Source of the DNA: Arthrobacter antibioticus
GTDB taxonomy: Bacteria > Actinomycetota > Actinomycetes > Actinomycetales > Micrococcaceae
Assembly: GCF_030063205.1 (NCBI RefSeq)
Contig: NZ_JASISQ010000002.1
Coordinates: forward strand, 372,001 to 436,000
Length of the DNA: 64,000 nt
Reading direction: 5' to 3'
The translations under genes were made by a program, and so were the position numbers. Shown here piece after piece: positions 7,842 to 17,323 of this stretch. The notes below the pieces were generated by a model. The model was not told the DNA's origin. It worked only from the letters and a program-made list of their open reading frames with translations, and made no database searches. Each line of letters opens with the position of its first letter. Position 1 is the stretch's first letter.

Positions 7842-8645
7842 TTAGAGGACGCGGCTAAGGAATTCCTTGGTGCGTTCGTGCTGCGGATTGGCGATGATAT
7901 CCCGAGGGTTACCGGTTTCAACCACCACGCCAGCATCCATGAACGTGAGGGTGTCTCCAACCTCGCGGGCAAAACCAATCTCGTGAGTAACCACAATCAT
8001 TGTCATGCCTGACTTGGCCAGATTCTTCATGACTTCAAGGACATCACCGACCAGCTCGGGGTCCAGTGCTGATGTGGGCTCATCAAAGAGCATCAGTTCC
8101 GGTTCCATAGCCAGTGCCCGGGCAATGGCAACACGTTGCTGCTGGCCGCCAGAGAGCTGGGAGGGGTAGAAGTTGGCACGGTCAGACAAACCCACCATTT
8201 CCAACAGTTCCTGTGCCTTCAACTTCGCAGTCGCCTTTGACTGACGTTTGACCTGAGTAGGGGCCTCGATCACGTTTTGCAGCGCAGTTTTGTGCGGGAA
8301 CAAATTGAAGCGCTGAAAAACCATACCGATTTCCGTGCGCTGAGTTGCGATCTGTTTAGTGTTTAGATCGTGCAGCTTCCCATTGACCTCGCGGTAACCG
8401 ATCAGCTCGTTATGGACGTAGATCCGCCCGGCGCTGATTGTTTCCAGCAGGTTGATGCACCGTAGAAGCGTAGATTTCCCTGAACCAGAGGGCCCAATGA
8501 TCACTGAAACTTCTCCGGGCTTGACTGTCATGTCGATGCCCTGAAGCACATGATGATCGCCGAAGAATTTATGCACACCCTGAATTTCCACCAGCGGCTT
8601 TACGCCGGCAGGGCTCACCTTATCCGTTGAGGTGGTCTTGGTCAT
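7842..8645 (-). CDS. Polar amino-acid ABC transporter, ATP-binding protein
   Basis: 267 residues. Walker [10 protein letters not shown] at 51-59, Q-loop near 111, signature LSGGQQQR at 164-171, Walker [13 protein letters not shown] at about 185-195, switch histidine in VVTHEIGF. The closeness to GlnQ/HisP-type ATPases (LLRCINLLE after Walker [13 protein letters not shown]) identifies it as the energy-coupling subunit of a polar amino-acid importer. Its ATG overlaps the permease stop (ATGA), so it is the last gene of a three-gene operon. Confidence 0.9.
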   Translation of the reverse strand: MTKTTSTDKVSPAGVKPLVEIQGVHKFFGDHHVLQGIDMTVKPGEVSVIIGPSGSGKSTLLRCINLLETISAGRIYVHNELIGYREVNGKLHDLNTKQIATQRTEIGMVFQRFNLFPHKTALQNVIEAPTQVKRQSKATAKLKAQELLEMVGLSDRANFYPSQLSGGQQQRVAIARALAMEPELMLFDEPTSALDPELVGDVLEVMKNLAKSGMTMIVVTHEIGFAREVGDTLTFMDAGVVVETGNPRDIIANPQHERTKEFLSRVL

Positions 8646-9616
8646 TGCTTGCCACCTTCCGTGGTTCCGCCAATAGTTTTCTCTGGAGTTGCGTGGGCTG
8701 AGGCTGCGGCGGCAGTTGCCTTCACCGGTGCTTTCATCACATTGTCAATCCCCTTGCCGAAATGCCGTTCAACGTAGAACTGGCCCACCATGAGAACCGA
8801 TGTGATCAACAGGTACCAGAATGCGGCAACCATGAGCAATGGGATAGGCAGGAACGTTCGGCTCGCGAGCGCATTGGTAACAAATGTCAGGTCCAAAGTG
8901 AATGGGACTGCCAGCACCAGCGAGGTCGTCTTAAGCATGCCGATTGTTTCATTGCCCGTGGGGGGAATGATGACTCGCATGGCCTGAGGCAAGATGATCC
9001 GCCACATGACCTTGGACCGGCGCATACCCAATGCTTCGGCCGCCTCCATCTGCCCGTTGTCAACAGATTTAAGCCCCGCCCGGAAAATTTCAGCCAGGTA
9101 AGCGGACTCGTTCAAACCCAAACCAACGATCGCACCAACGGTGGCGGTGATAACCGTTGAGGTGTCCCAGGAGAACAACTCAGGCCCGAACGGTACCCCA
9201 AGAATGATCTTGGGATAAAGCACCCCCACTGAACCCCAAAACAACAGCTGGGTATATACGGGGGTGCCACGAAAGAACCAAACCCATACCCAGGCCACAT
9301 ACCTGAACAAAGGATTCTCAGATTGCCGCATGAAGGCCAGCAAAATGGCCAGCACAATGGCGATCGCCATGGAGCTGACAGTTAAAACGAGTGTCCAGCC
9401 CACGCCTTGGATAACAAGGACATCAAAGAGATACGTCCTAAAAGTTTCCCAATAGAACTTTTCGTTGGTGGTCATTGACTGGATGACCATAACGAGCACC
9501 AGCAAAATAAATGCTGCGCCTACCCAGCGCCACGGGTGCCGAACCGGAACTGCATCAATGCGTTCCAGGTCGGCTCCCGGGCCCGGTGTCGACCCACGGG
9601 AGAGTAGTCGGCTCAA
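8642..9616 (-). CDS. Polar amino-acid ABC transporter, permease
   Basis: 324 residues. HisM/GlnP-type permease with the EAA loop [20 protein letters not shown] at about residues 189-208, preceded by [18 protein letters not shown], which is diagnostic of the HEQR family. There are five or so hydrophobic segments. The N-terminal 30 residues are cytoplasmic, and a charged Ala-rich tail follows the last helix. The TTG at 9616 is accepted because it lies three bases after the binding-protein stop; no clear Shine-Dalgarno is visible. One permease gene suggests a homodimeric channel. Confidence 0.88.
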   Translation of the reverse strand: MSRLLSRGSTPGPGADLERIDAVPVRHPWRWVGAAFILLVLVMVIQSMTTNEKFYWETFRTYLFDVLVIQGVGWTLVLTVSSMAIAIVLAILLAFMRQSENPLFRYVAWVWVWFFRGTPVYTQLLFWGSVGVLYPKIILGVPFGPELFSWDTSTVITATVGAIVGLGLNESAYLAEIFRAGLKSVDNGQMEAAEALGMRRSKVMWRIILPQAMRVIIPPTGNETIGMLKTTSLVLAVPFTLDLTFVTNALASRTFLPIPLLMVAAFWYLLITSVLMVGQFYVERHFGKGIDNVMKAPVKATAAAASAHATPEKTIGGTTEGGKQ

Positions 9617-9619
9617 CTG

Positions 9620-10555
9620 CTAGCCCGCCGTCGGATTTAGGACTGCTTTCTTCAAAGCGCCATCCTGGTTGTTCCACGTGGTTAGGATCTTGGTGTAATT
9701 GCCATCATCAATCAACTTGTTCATGACCTTTTCAATCACTCCGGCAAAGACCAGATCGTCCTTGGCAACGGCAATGCCCTGCTCAGCTGAATCGTAAGCC
9801 TCGCCCAATGTTTCCAACTGGCCATTAGTTTTTGCCAGTGCGTTATTGATGATGGGAGTATCGGCGCTCATGGCGTCAATGGCGCCACCGACCAGGCGGG
9901 TGGTGACATCGGTCTGATTTTTCAGCGATACGATCTCAATGGCAGGCTTGCCATCGGCAACACATTTGGCGGAGCGATCCTTCACATCAGGATCTTCTTC
10001 AACAGTTCCTGTCTGAACACCCACCTTCTTCCCGCAGAGGTCATCCATGCTGATGCCCTTGGGGTTGCCCTTTTCAACGGCCCACAGCACTCCGGCGTTG
10101 AAGTAGCTGACAAAGTTCACCGCTTTTGAACGCTCAGGGTTAATGGTGAAAGAAGAGATACCCAGATCGTAGGCGCTACCAATTTTGGGAATGATGGAGG
10201 AAAAATCTGCGGTCTGTACCTCTGCCTTCATGCCAAGCGTTGCAGCGATGGCCTTGGCGATGTCCACGTCGTAGCCGATAGGGGTCTGGCCGTCCTTATC
10301 CAAGAACTCCGCGGGCTCATAGGAAGTATCCGCGCCAACGTTGAGGGTGGTTTTGCCCTTCATTGAGGCGGGCAGCATGGCGATCAAGGCCTCGTCCTTG
10401 GCTACCGTGGTGGGGTCAAAGGTGGCGCCCTGCGAAGGGCCTCCGCTGCTTTCCGTGCCGCCGTCCTGAGATGCGGTGGTACAGCCTGTCAGCGCCAATG
10501 CTGCGACGGCCGCAACTGCGGCCAGGCGAACAGTCAGCTTTGTAGAGATTTGCAT
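9620..10555 (-). CDS. Amino-acid ABC transporter substrate-binding lipoprotein
   Basis: 311 residues. A lipoprotein signal (positive N-terminus, hydrophobic Ala/Val/Leu stretch, ALTGC lipobox with Cys at residue 25) is followed by a Gly/Ser-rich linker and a periplasmic-binding-protein type 2 fold (LNVGADTSYEPAEFLDKDG, VGVQTGTVEE). ATG 10555 is chosen because AAGGGA sits at the right distance upstream; the frame extends 14 codons further without support. Anchored outside the membrane, it would deliver an amino acid to the adjoining permease. The ligand is not predictable. Confidence 0.9.
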   Translation of the reverse strand: MQISTKLTVRLAAVAAVAALALTGCTTASQDGGTESSGGPSQGATFDPTTVAKDEALIAMLPASMKGKTTLNVGADTSYEPAEFLDKDGQTPIGYDVDIAKAIAATLGMKAEVQTADFSSIIPKIGSAYDLGISSFTINPERSKAVNFVSYFNAGVLWAVEKGNPKGISMDDLCGKKVGVQTGTVEEDPDVKDRSAKCVADGKPAIEIVSLKNQTDVTTRLVGGAIDAMSADTPIINNALAKTNGQLETLGEAYDSAEQGIAVAKDDLVFAGVIEKVMNKLIDDGNYTKILTTWNNQDGALKKAVLNPTAG

Positions 10556-10734
10556 TTTTGTCCCTTTTTGTCTTGAAGTATTGCGTACATGGATCACTGC
10601 GTAGGTTGAATATAGTGTAACGCTGAGTGATTTGCATCACGGTGAACAATATTTCACCATTGAACAACTTATTGGCGCAGCTTGCAAGGCACGGTTGGTT
10701 GGCACGGTGCAAACTCCGCAGACACGGAATCGGC

Positions 10735-12117
10735 CTAAGGGTGGTTTGGCAGACCCAGGGCCTGCAGCATGGGCCTCAATTTTGCCCATGTCTCTGCCAG
10801 TTCGGCAGCCGGGTCGGACGCCTGAACAATGCCCGCGCCGGCGTAGAGCCGCACGTTGTGGGCATCCTCCAGTACTGCCCCGCGCAGGGCGATTCCCCAC
10901 TCGCCATTACCGGCACCGTCAAGCCATCCCACGGGACCGGCATAGGGTCCACGGTCCATCTTTTCCAGCTCTAGGATGAGCTCTCCAGCATCCTCACGAG
11001 GCGTCCCGCATACCGCTGCTGTGGGGTGGAGGGCCGCTACTAGCGCCAACGAACTGGGCAGATGACCATTTGAGCTAGCGAGTTCGGCGGTGACATCTGA
11101 GGCCAGATGCCACACATTGGGGAGCTCCAGGATGAACGGTTCTGGTGGGAAAGAAAGGTCAGTTGCGAAAGGCGCCAACTGTCTGGTGAGGGATCGAACA
11201 GCGAAGTCATGTTCCTGGCGCTGCTTGGCAGAGCCGCCTAAGACAGCATCCGCAAAACCGGAGGAACCGGCGGGTTCATCCTCACGATCCAGGGTTCCAG
11301 CCAATACTCGGGCCTGGGCCATTGAGCCCTCCACCTTGATCAAAATTTCGGGTGTGGCGCCTACTAGACCGCGGACACCATAGGTCCAACATTCATCGTA
11401 AAGCTCCACCAATCGTTGCAGAATTGAAACTCTCTGCAGGGGTTCAGGGAACGTTGCAACAACATCTCGGGCCAAAACGACCTTTTCAAGCCCACCGCCG
11501 GCAATCGCCTGCACACCGGCGCTTACTGATTGCATCCATTGTTCCTCGGTGAGCGCTCCGGAACGCACGGTGCCCGCGGAGACTTCAGACGGCATGGAAC
11601 ACTCCTCGGAAGCGGCGCTTGAAAGGGGGCTGGAAATGCTCGGTGAGAGGGCCCCCGCAGCTGTTTCGCGGAAAAGATCCAAAGCCGACTCCGCGGTGGG
11701 AACCGTGCCATCAATGCTTAGCTGGGTGAGCCACGCGGCCCCATCGGCGAAACCAACCACGAGGGCCGGAACAATCAGCACCGAGTTAAAAGTGCTCTTT
11801 TTGGAGAAGGCAAAGGAGCCGAAAGCCATGGGACCGGTGCCCGGCATGCGCACAGAATCTTCAATCCGGGCCTCGCCTAGCAACTCCCGCCACCATGACT
11901 CTGCGTCAGCAAACCGTTCGGGGCCACGAGCGCTAAACGTAGTGATCTCGCCAAAGCCCAGCAGTCCTTGGCCGCGGCGAAGCCAGCACATGGGGTCGTC
12001 GGTGGAGGCGGCGCCTAAAAGGTGCGCGGGACCACTCACACCTAGCTCAGCCAGCGTGGCTGGATCCAGGGCCAGAGTCAGAGTGCGCAGCGAAGTAGTG
12101 CCCAAGGAAGCAGTCAT
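10735..12117 (-). CDS. menF: Isochorismate synthase
   Basis: 460 residues. The C-terminal two thirds is the chorismate-utilising domain: LEKVVLARDV, GATPEILIKVEG, AGTLDREDEP, HPTAAVCGTPREDA, and DRGPYAGPVGW followed by VRLYAGAGIVQASDP. The position in a men cluster favours menaquinone over siderophore synthesis (no entB or entE-like gene here). GGAGA lies a few bases before the ATG and TAATCT nine bases before it. It is divergent from menG across about 110 bases that may hold both promoters. It converts chorismate to isochorismate, the substrate of MenD. Confidence 0.9.
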   Translation of the reverse strand: MTASLGTTSLRTLTLALDPATLAELGVSGPAHLLGAASTDDPMCWLRRGQGLLGFGEITTFSARGPERFADAESWWRELLGEARIEDSVRMPGTGPMAFGSFAFSKKSTFNSVLIVPALVVGFADGAAWLTQLSIDGTVPTAESALDLFRETAAGALSPSISSPLSSAASEECSMPSEVSAGTVRSGALTEEQWMQSVSAGVQAIAGGGLEKVVLARDVVATFPEPLQRVSILQRLVELYDECWTYGVRGLVGATPEILIKVEGSMAQARVLAGTLDREDEPAGSSGFADAVLGGSAKQRQEHDFAVRSLTRQLAPFATDLSFPPEPFILELPNVWHLASDVTAELASSNGHLPSSLALVAALHPTAAVCGTPREDAGELILELEKMDRGPYAGPVGWLDGAGNGEWGIALRGAVLEDAHNVRLYAGAGIVQASDPAAELAETWAKLRPMLQALGLPNHP

Positions 12118-12231
12118 GATGTCTCCAGATTACTCGCCTCGGTGCCGAACGCTGGAGAAGCTGCCGTGTGATGGCCCACAGCCAAAGGCCGCTGATGCAC
12201 AAATCCAGCCAAAGTTTGAGAGACTATGAGG

Positions 12232-12972
12232 GTGAACCGTGCATCTTTGGAGAAGCGTCCGGAAGAAATGGCCGCCATGTTTGACGACGTGGCGCCTAAA
12301 TACGACATCGTCAATGATATTTTGTCCATGGGACAGACCCGGCGGTGGCGTCGCATTGTGGTGGATGCTGTGGGCGCGCTACCCGGTCAGCGGGTGTTAG
12401 ACCTAGCTGCTGGCACGGGAACTTCAAGTGAGCCTTTTGCTGACGCCGGGGTAGCCGTAGTGGCCTGCGACTTTTCGGTAGGCATGCTCAAAGTTGGTAA
12501 GCGTCGCCGCCCAGATATTGACTTTATTGCCGGGGATGCCACCAATCTGCCCTTCGCCGATGACTCTTTTGACGCCTCAACTATCTCGTTTGGGCTGCGC
12601 AACGTTGTGGATCCCAAGAAGGCGCTTCGGGAAATGTTGCGCGTGACAAAACCCGGAGGCAAAGTGGTTGTGGCAGAGTTCTCCCACCCCACACTTTCTC
12701 TGTTCCGCACTGTTTATACCGAGTATTTGATGCGAGCCCTGCCATCTATCGCCAAAAAGGCTGCCTCTAATCCGGACGCCTATGTTTACCTGGCCGAGTC
12801 CATCCGGACCTGGCCCAATCAAGACAAGCTCTCGGCTTGGCTCAGTGAGGTCGGTTGGGAATCGGTTGCCTACCGGAATCTCAGTGGCGGTATTGTGGCC
12901 GTGCATCGCGCCGTGAAGCCTCTGCAGAGCTCCGTGCCTGCATTCACCCCTGCCACCAACCCTGCCAACTAA
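12232..12972 (+). CDS. menG: Demethylmenaquinone methyltransferase
   Basis: 246 residues, UbiE/MenG family. The N-terminal block [18 protein letters not shown], the SAM-binding LDLAAGTGT, and the C-terminal [15 protein letters not shown] and GGIVAVHRA blocks are present. It makes the last methylation of menaquinone. GTG 12232 is preferred over ATG 12226 because it gives MNRASLEK, which aligns with the usual family N-terminus, and because a -10-like GAGACT (12220-12225) lies six bases upstream. The alternative would add only two residues. A short gap leads to the MenJ-like reductase. Confidence 0.9.
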   Translation: MNRASLEKRPEEMAAMFDDVAPKYDIVNDILSMGQTRRWRRIVVDAVGALPGQRVLDLAAGTGTSSEPFADAGVAVVACDFSVGMLKVGKRRRPDIDFIAGDATNLPFADDSFDASTISFGLRNVVDPKKALREMLRVTKPGGKVVVAEFSHPTLSLFRTVYTEYLMRALPSIAKKAASNPDAYVYLAESIRTWPNQDKLSAWLSEVGWESVAYRNLSGGIVAVHRAVKPLQSSVPAFTPATNPAN

Positions 12973-12989
12973 AGGAACCCCCACCCATC

Positions 12990-14309
12990 GTGAAGGTACT
13001 TGTTGTAGGCGCCGGGCCTGCCGGATCCACCGCGGCCTACCACCTGGCTACCGCCGGGATCGAAGTCACAGTGCTGGAAAAGACACGTTTCCCGCGTGAA
13101 AAGGTTTGCGGTGATGGACTTACCCCCCGGGCCGTTCGTGAAATGCAACTTATGGGCCTGCCGCACGACCCCGCCGAAGGCTGGCGCCGCAATAAGGGTC
13201 TGCGCTTGATTGCCGGGGGTCGCAGTATTGAAGTTCCGTGGCCCGAGCTCAGCAATTTCCCCAACTACGGCCTCATCCGCACCCGCCTTGGTTTTGACGA
13301 GTCACTCGCCGCCCATGCTCGTGCCGCAGGTGCCGTGATCCATGAGGGGCACTCGGTCATGACAGCTTTAAAAGACGACGCCGGAACTGTTGTGGGTGCC
13401 AGGGCGTCAGTTTTGGATGAGACTGGGCGGAAGACGGGCCAGACGCGGGACTTCTTTGCCGACGTGGTGCTGGCCGCGGACGGCAACTCCACCCGCACAG
13501 CTGTCTCCCTAGGGCATGAAAAACGTGATGACAGGCCCATGGGCGTGGCCTACCGCACCTACTTCACCTCTCCTCGTCACGACGATGACTGGATGGAGGG
13601 GTGGCTGGAGCTGAAATCACCAGAGGGAAAAACACTCCCCGGCTACGGTTGGGTCTTTGGGGTGGGCGACGGCACTTCCAACGTGGGCTTAGGTATTTTG
13701 AACTCCTCCAAAGAATTTGGAAAATTGGATTACCGTCAAGTGCTGCGCGACTGGACCGCTGGTATGCCCCCCGAATGGGGGTTCACTGCTGAAAACCAAG
13801 TGGGTCCCATCCGTGGAGCGGCGCTACCCATGGGTTTCAACAGGACACCGCATTACTCTGACGGTCTCATGCTGCTGGGAGATTCCGGCGGCATGGTCAG
13901 CCCGTTCAACGGTGAAGGTATCTCCTACGCCATGGAATCGGCCCGATTCGCGGCCGAATTCATTGTCCGGGCAGCTGGAACAAACTCGGCGCTGGCCGCT
14001 AATTATGCGCTCTCGGGCTATAGCGGCTTTGTTCGTGAGCAGTGGGGAAGCCACTTCACCTTGGGCCGGATGTTCGCATCCCTCATTGGCAAACCCGGCA
14101 TCATGAAGTTGGCGTTGCGCACAGGAATGCCCTTGCCGGTGCTGATGCGCTTTGTGGTGCGCCTGATGGCCAACCTCACCGACAAGGACGAACATGGTTT
14201 TGAGGATAGAGTGATTCATTTACTGGAGAAAATGGTTCCCGCTACCGGAAACCAGGACATGTCCGCCACCGCCAAGCAACAATCCCTTCCAATAGTTAGT
14301 GTTAAGTAG
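12990..14309 (+). CDS. menJ: Geranylgeranyl reductase-family FAD enzyme, probable menaquinone side-chain reductase
   Basis: 439 residues. N-terminal dinucleotide fold VLVVGAGPAGSTAAYHLA, the family signature REKVCGDGLTPRAV near residue 40, and the FAD-closing motif LLGDSGGMVSPFNGEGI followed by YAMESARFAAE. Actinobacterial MenJ saturates one isoprene unit of the menaquinone tail; the gene lies between menG and a polyprenyl synthase, so that role is the best inference. GTG 12990 is chosen with AAAGGA about 13 bases upstream, since the longer frame overlaps menG. Another prenyl reductase function (for example carotenoid or lipid) is possible. Confidence 0.82.
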   Translation: MKVLVVGAGPAGSTAAYHLATAGIEVTVLEKTRFPREKVCGDGLTPRAVREMQLMGLPHDPAEGWRRNKGLRLIAGGRSIEVPWPELSNFPNYGLIRTRLGFDESLAAHARAAGAVIHEGHSVMTALKDDAGTVVGARASVLDETGRKTGQTRDFFADVVLAADGNSTRTAVSLGHEKRDDRPMGVAYRTYFTSPRHDDDWMEGWLELKSPEGKTLPGYGWVFGVGDGTSNVGLGILNSSKEFGKLDYRQVLRDWTAGMPPEWGFTAENQVGPIRGAALPMGFNRTPHYSDGLMLLGDSGGMVSPFNGEGISYAMESARFAAEFIVRAAGTNSALAANYALSGYSGFVREQWGSHFTLGRMFASLIGKPGIMKLALRTGMPLPVLMRFVVRLMANLTDKDEHGFEDRVIHLLEKMVPATGNQDMSATAKQQSLPIVSVK

Positions 14310-15412
14310 TGACTACTTCCGCGAACCACAGCTGGGCCCCTGCCGGTCAAGGGCGCCCTGAATCGCACGATCCAAATCCCAGCACCATGGCTATCGCCAC
14401 GGAGATGCAACTGCCGTCAGGTTTTTCAGCCGTAGCGGGCGATCCAGAACTGGGTCCCTCCATTTCCATGAGCCTGGCCAGAGTGGAGAAGAGGCTGCGG
14501 GAAGCGATTGCGCATTCTGACCCGCTTGCTGACGCCACCAGCCGCCACCTAGTTGAGGCGGGCGGCAAACGGATTCGTCCGTTGCTGGTGCTCCTGGCTG
14601 CCCATCTTGGCGACCCCAACCGCGCACAGGTGGTGCAGGCCGCCGTCGTAGTTGAACTGACTCACCTTGCCACTTTGTACCACGATGATGTCATGGATTC
14701 CGCGCCCTTTAGGCGCGGAGCCCCCACGGCTCACGAGATATGGGGCAATACAGTGGCAATCCTAACCGGGGATCTGCTCTTTGCCCGCGCTTCAATCCTG
14801 GTCTCGGAACTTGGTGGAAAAGCACTGGGCATCCAGGCCCGCACTTTTGAACGGCTCTGCCTGGGTCAACTCCATGAAACTGTGGGACCGAGTGAAGACG
14901 AAGATCCCATTGAGCACTATCTCTCCGTCATTGCCGATAAGACCGGCTCACTTGTGGCGGCCTCGGGACAGCTTGGCGCTATCTTTGCGGGGGTTGATGA
15001 GGGCATCGAGGAGATTCTGCTTGAGTACGGTGAAAAGGTGGGTGTGGCTTTCCAGCTCGCCGACGACGTTATTGATGTCACAGGGCTAAAGCAGGTTTCA
15101 GGGAAGTCCCCCGGGACGGATCTGCGCGAAGGCGTACCAACGCTACCCGTCCTGTTACTGCGTAAAACTGCGGCCGCCGGTGACGTAGCTGCTGTGTCCG
15201 TGCTGGAGCTAGTGGACGGAGATCTGAGCCGTGATGAGGCTTTGGCCGCTGCCGTGACGGCTCTGCGCGAGCACCCTGTGACAGCGCAATCGTGGGCGGT
15301 GGCTCGTGAGTGGTCCGCGGCTGCTATTGCCGCACTTGCGCCACTACCAGAAAGCAGCGTCAAAACAGCACTAGCAACATTTGCCGAAGCCGTGGTGGAT
15401 CGCGACGTTTAG
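14309..15412 (+). CDS. Polyprenyl diphosphate synthase
   Basis: 367 residues, trans-isoprenyl diphosphate synthase. First aspartate-rich motif DDVMD at about residues 125-129 preceded by LATLYH; second motif DDVID around 250 preceded by FQLA; GGKRIRP near residue 89. It elongates prenyl diphosphate and by context makes the menaquinone tail. The GTG at 14309 overlaps the last base of the previous stop (TAGTG), implying coupling; an internal ATG at 14387 would remove 26 weakly conserved residues and is the main alternative. Confidence 0.88.
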   Translation: MTTSANHSWAPAGQGRPESHDPNPSTMAIATEMQLPSGFSAVAGDPELGPSISMSLARVEKRLREAIAHSDPLADATSRHLVEAGGKRIRPLLVLLAAHLGDPNRAQVVQAAVVVELTHLATLYHDDVMDSAPFRRGAPTAHEIWGNTVAILTGDLLFARASILVSELGGKALGIQARTFERLCLGQLHETVGPSEDEDPIEHYLSVIADKTGSLVAASGQLGAIFAGVDEGIEEILLEYGEKVGVAFQLADDVIDVTGLKQVSGKSPGTDLREGVPTLPVLLLRKTAAAGDVAAVSVLELVDGDLSRDEALAAAVTALREHPVTAQSWAVAREWSAAAIAALAPLPESSVKTALATFAEAVVDRDV

Positions 15413-15418
15413 TTGCGC

Positions 15419-16030
15419 TTAAATTCTTGGCTTGTTAGTTTCTGAACCAAAGCCAGGAAGGTTGAAGGGACTAGCCCCTGCAACACTATTGTTCCAGTTG
15501 GTGGGGGCATTCTGGCGTCGTGCCGCGGCTTCCGCGGCATTAGCTAGGCCCGCGTCTTCAACACTGAGCATCATGGAGCTGTGCTGGAGGTTGAAGAAAC
15601 GGATAGCAATTCTGCGTCCATTCACATTCCATACACAAGCAGGCACCATGGGATCGTGCCAGGGGTTGGCCGGCTCACCGTAAAGGGCAGTGAACTGGCG
15701 GCGGAAATCCTCATAACCTTGGCGGGTTGAGGGGTTATCCGTGTCCATGGATGAGTAAAGGTGCATACTTATCCCCACGAAGCGGCCATTGTGAGAGGTC
15801 CACGAGGACATGATTTCACGCGGCTGCCCCAGACCCAGTGAGTAGTGTTGAGTCTCCGTGGCCGTGGCGGCGTCTTCCCAGCTGGCGCCAGAAGTGAAAC
15901 CAAGGTCCAGGAACAGAGTTTTTCGATCAAACTCTGAGCGTGGCCATCTACCGTCGACCATCTGTTCGACCAGGCCCACAATGTCAGCTGGGTCCGGAAC
16001 TAAGGAGGATAAAGGCTGCTGTGCGTCCAT
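15419..16030 (-). CDS. Hypothetical soluble protein (203 aa)
   Basis: Not recognised. It is a soluble, mildly acidic protein with many Trp and His residues and no signal or membrane segment. Segments such as RWPRSEFDRKTLFLDLGF and TRQGYEDFRRQFTALYGEP recall small actinobacterial proteins that sit beside SMI1/KNR4-type genes, but I cannot name a family. ATG 16030 is supported by a TAGCGT element six bases upstream. It lies head to tail after the SMI1/KNR4-like gene, separated by 62 bases. Together the pair resembles orphan immunity-like proteins, though no toxin gene is visible nearby. Confidence 0.7.
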   Translation of the reverse strand: MDAQQPLSSLVPDPADIVGLVEQMVDGRWPRSEFDRKTLFLDLGFTSGASWEDAATATETQHYSLGLGQPREIMSSWTSHNGRFVGISMHLYSSMDTDNPSTRQGYEDFRRQFTALYGEPANPWHDPMVPACVWNVNGRRIAIRFFNLQHSSMMLSVEDAGLANAAEAAARRQNAPTNWNNSVAGASPFNLPGFGSETNKPRI

Positions 16031-16036
16031 AACGCA

Positions 16037-16042
16037 ACGCTA
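16037..16042 (-). promoter_or_regulatory. -10 element of a leaderless-type promoter
   Basis: Minus-strand TAGCGT, six bases (TGCGTT), then ATG at 16030. Confidence 0.6.
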
Positions 16043-16092
16043 CCGCCACCGGATGAATATTCCCATAGCTGGAACCTTATAGTTACACAGGA

Positions 16093-16512
16093 TCAGTCTT
16101 CGTCCCCGAATACCCAATCGAGCATGTCGAACACAAACTCGCTGAAGGTACCTTCTTCGTTAATCCATTCGCCTGTGGCGTTGTTCCGTCGCCACACGAT
16201 CGGGTCGGGGACCTCGCCTTGATCGGCAAGCATGCCCCAGGTGTAAGCCTCATCCTCGTCTTCCAGAAACAGAAGGTAACCGTCCTCTATTTCAAGTTCT
16301 TCAGGGTCCCAGAAGTAGTAGTAGGCCTCCATGAGCTCTTCGCAATTACCCAAAGCATGCAAAAATTCGCGCAGGGCTAGCGGCACCGTGATCTGTAATT
16401 CGCCAAACACGGCGTCGAGGTCTTCCCACGTGATGCCATCGGCATCCTGCCACGTGCCCTCCAGATACAAGGGCACCAGAGCGCGGAACTTCTCTACGAA
16501 CATGTCAGACAT
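16093..16512 (-). CDS. SMI1/KNR4-like small acidic protein
   Basis: 139 residues, strongly acidic. The pattern ITVPLALREFLHALGNCEEL followed by acidic and aromatic blocks (YYYFWDPEELEIEDGYLLF) and VWRRNNATGEWINEE fits the SUKH/SMI1-KNR4 fold, whose bacterial members are often immunity proteins of contact-dependent or polymorphic toxins. GGAG eight bases before the ATG supports the start. No toxin or secretion gene is adjacent, so it is either an orphan immunity protein or a housekeeping member of the fold. Confidence 0.65.
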   Translation of the reverse strand: MSDMFVEKFRALVPLYLEGTWQDADGITWEDLDAVFGELQITVPLALREFLHALGNCEELMEAYYYFWDPEELEIEDGYLLFLEDEDEAYTWGMLADQGEVPDPIVWRRNNATGEWINEEGTFSEFVFDMLDWVFGDED

Positions 16513-16562
16513 TCAAATCTCCGAAAATTGGCGTGCGGTGCAGTGATGCGCTTTCTACAATT

Positions 16563-17219
16563 CTAGCCGCGAGTGGGACGTCTCGCAGCCCAGCTCCGGG
16601 CAGCGAGCGGAGCATGCCAGCCGTAGCGCAGACTGAGCAGACGCAGCATGAACACCACCACGGCGGCCACGGTTCCTGTGGCCAGGTTCAGCCAGTCTAA
16701 ATGCCACAACGCTGTGGTCAGGGCTGCCCCCGCAAATGCTGGGATGGCGTAAAGATCCTTTGGGTCAAAGATTTTAGGTACGTCGTTGGCTGTGATGTCG
16801 CGGAGGATCCCGCCACCCACCGCGGTGGTGACACCCAACAAAATGGAGGCCACAGGGTTCATTCCGCTTTCAAGCGCCTTCAGCGAACCGGTGACGCAAA
16901 ACAAAGCCAGCCCGCCGGCGTCGAACATGTAAAGCAGCCTTCCGCTGCGCTGGACATTTTGCACAGTGAAATAAACCAAGGTGGCAGCAAGGACGGGTGG
17001 GACCAAATAAATCTGGTTCACAAAGGCGGCGGGCGGGCCCTGGTTCAGGACGATGTCCCTGACCACGCCACCGCCCAAACCCACCATGGAGCCCAGCAGA
17101 ACCGAACCCACCAGATCAAATCCCTTGCGGGCCGCCAGCAGACTGCCAGAGACGGCAAAGAAAAAGACGCCCAAAAGATCGAGCACTAACGGAAGGTCAA
17201 AGGTCATGGGCATATTCAT
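16563..17219 (-). CDS. TRIC-type (UPF0126/YicG-like) membrane channel protein
   Basis: 218 residues, about seven hydrophobic segments arranged as two repeats with GGG turns (GSMVGLGGGVVRDIVL and GVTTAVGGGILRDITAN), the hallmark of the UPF0126 family now called trimeric intracellular cation channels. The bacterial role is a potassium-permeable channel by family knowledge. The start could be ATG 17219, 17213 or 17207; the first is listed because all three differ by a few residues only. It is divergent from the ABC exporter at 17324. Confidence 0.8.
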   Translation of the reverse strand: MNMPMTFDLPLVLDLLGVFFFAVSGSLLAARKGFDLVGSVLLGSMVGLGGGVVRDIVLNQGPPAAFVNQIYLVPPVLAATLVYFTVQNVQRSGRLLYMFDAGGLALFCVTGSLKALESGMNPVASILLGVTTAVGGGILRDITANDVPKIFDPKDLYAIPAFAGAALTTALWHLDWLNLATGTVAAVVVFMLRLLSLRYGWHAPLAARSWAARRPTRG

Positions 17220-17311
17220 CAGTAGGTGCGGAAAGGTGGCAGCAGCGCCAAGCTTACGGCGTGTTCGCAAATCCGGCCAAAGGAGCGCTCATCAGCTGGG
17301 CGGTTTATGAC

Positions 17312-17317
17312 TAGTGT
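17312..17317 (+). promoter_or_regulatory. -10 element of leaderless ABC exporter promoter
   Basis: TAGTGT, six bases (GAAGAC), then ATG 17324. Confidence 0.65.
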
Positions 17318-17323
17318 GAAGAC

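Noticed and set aside
11549-12229. Plus-strand 226-codon frame over menF
   Set aside because: Antisense shadow; the conserved chorismate-binding frame is on the minus strand.
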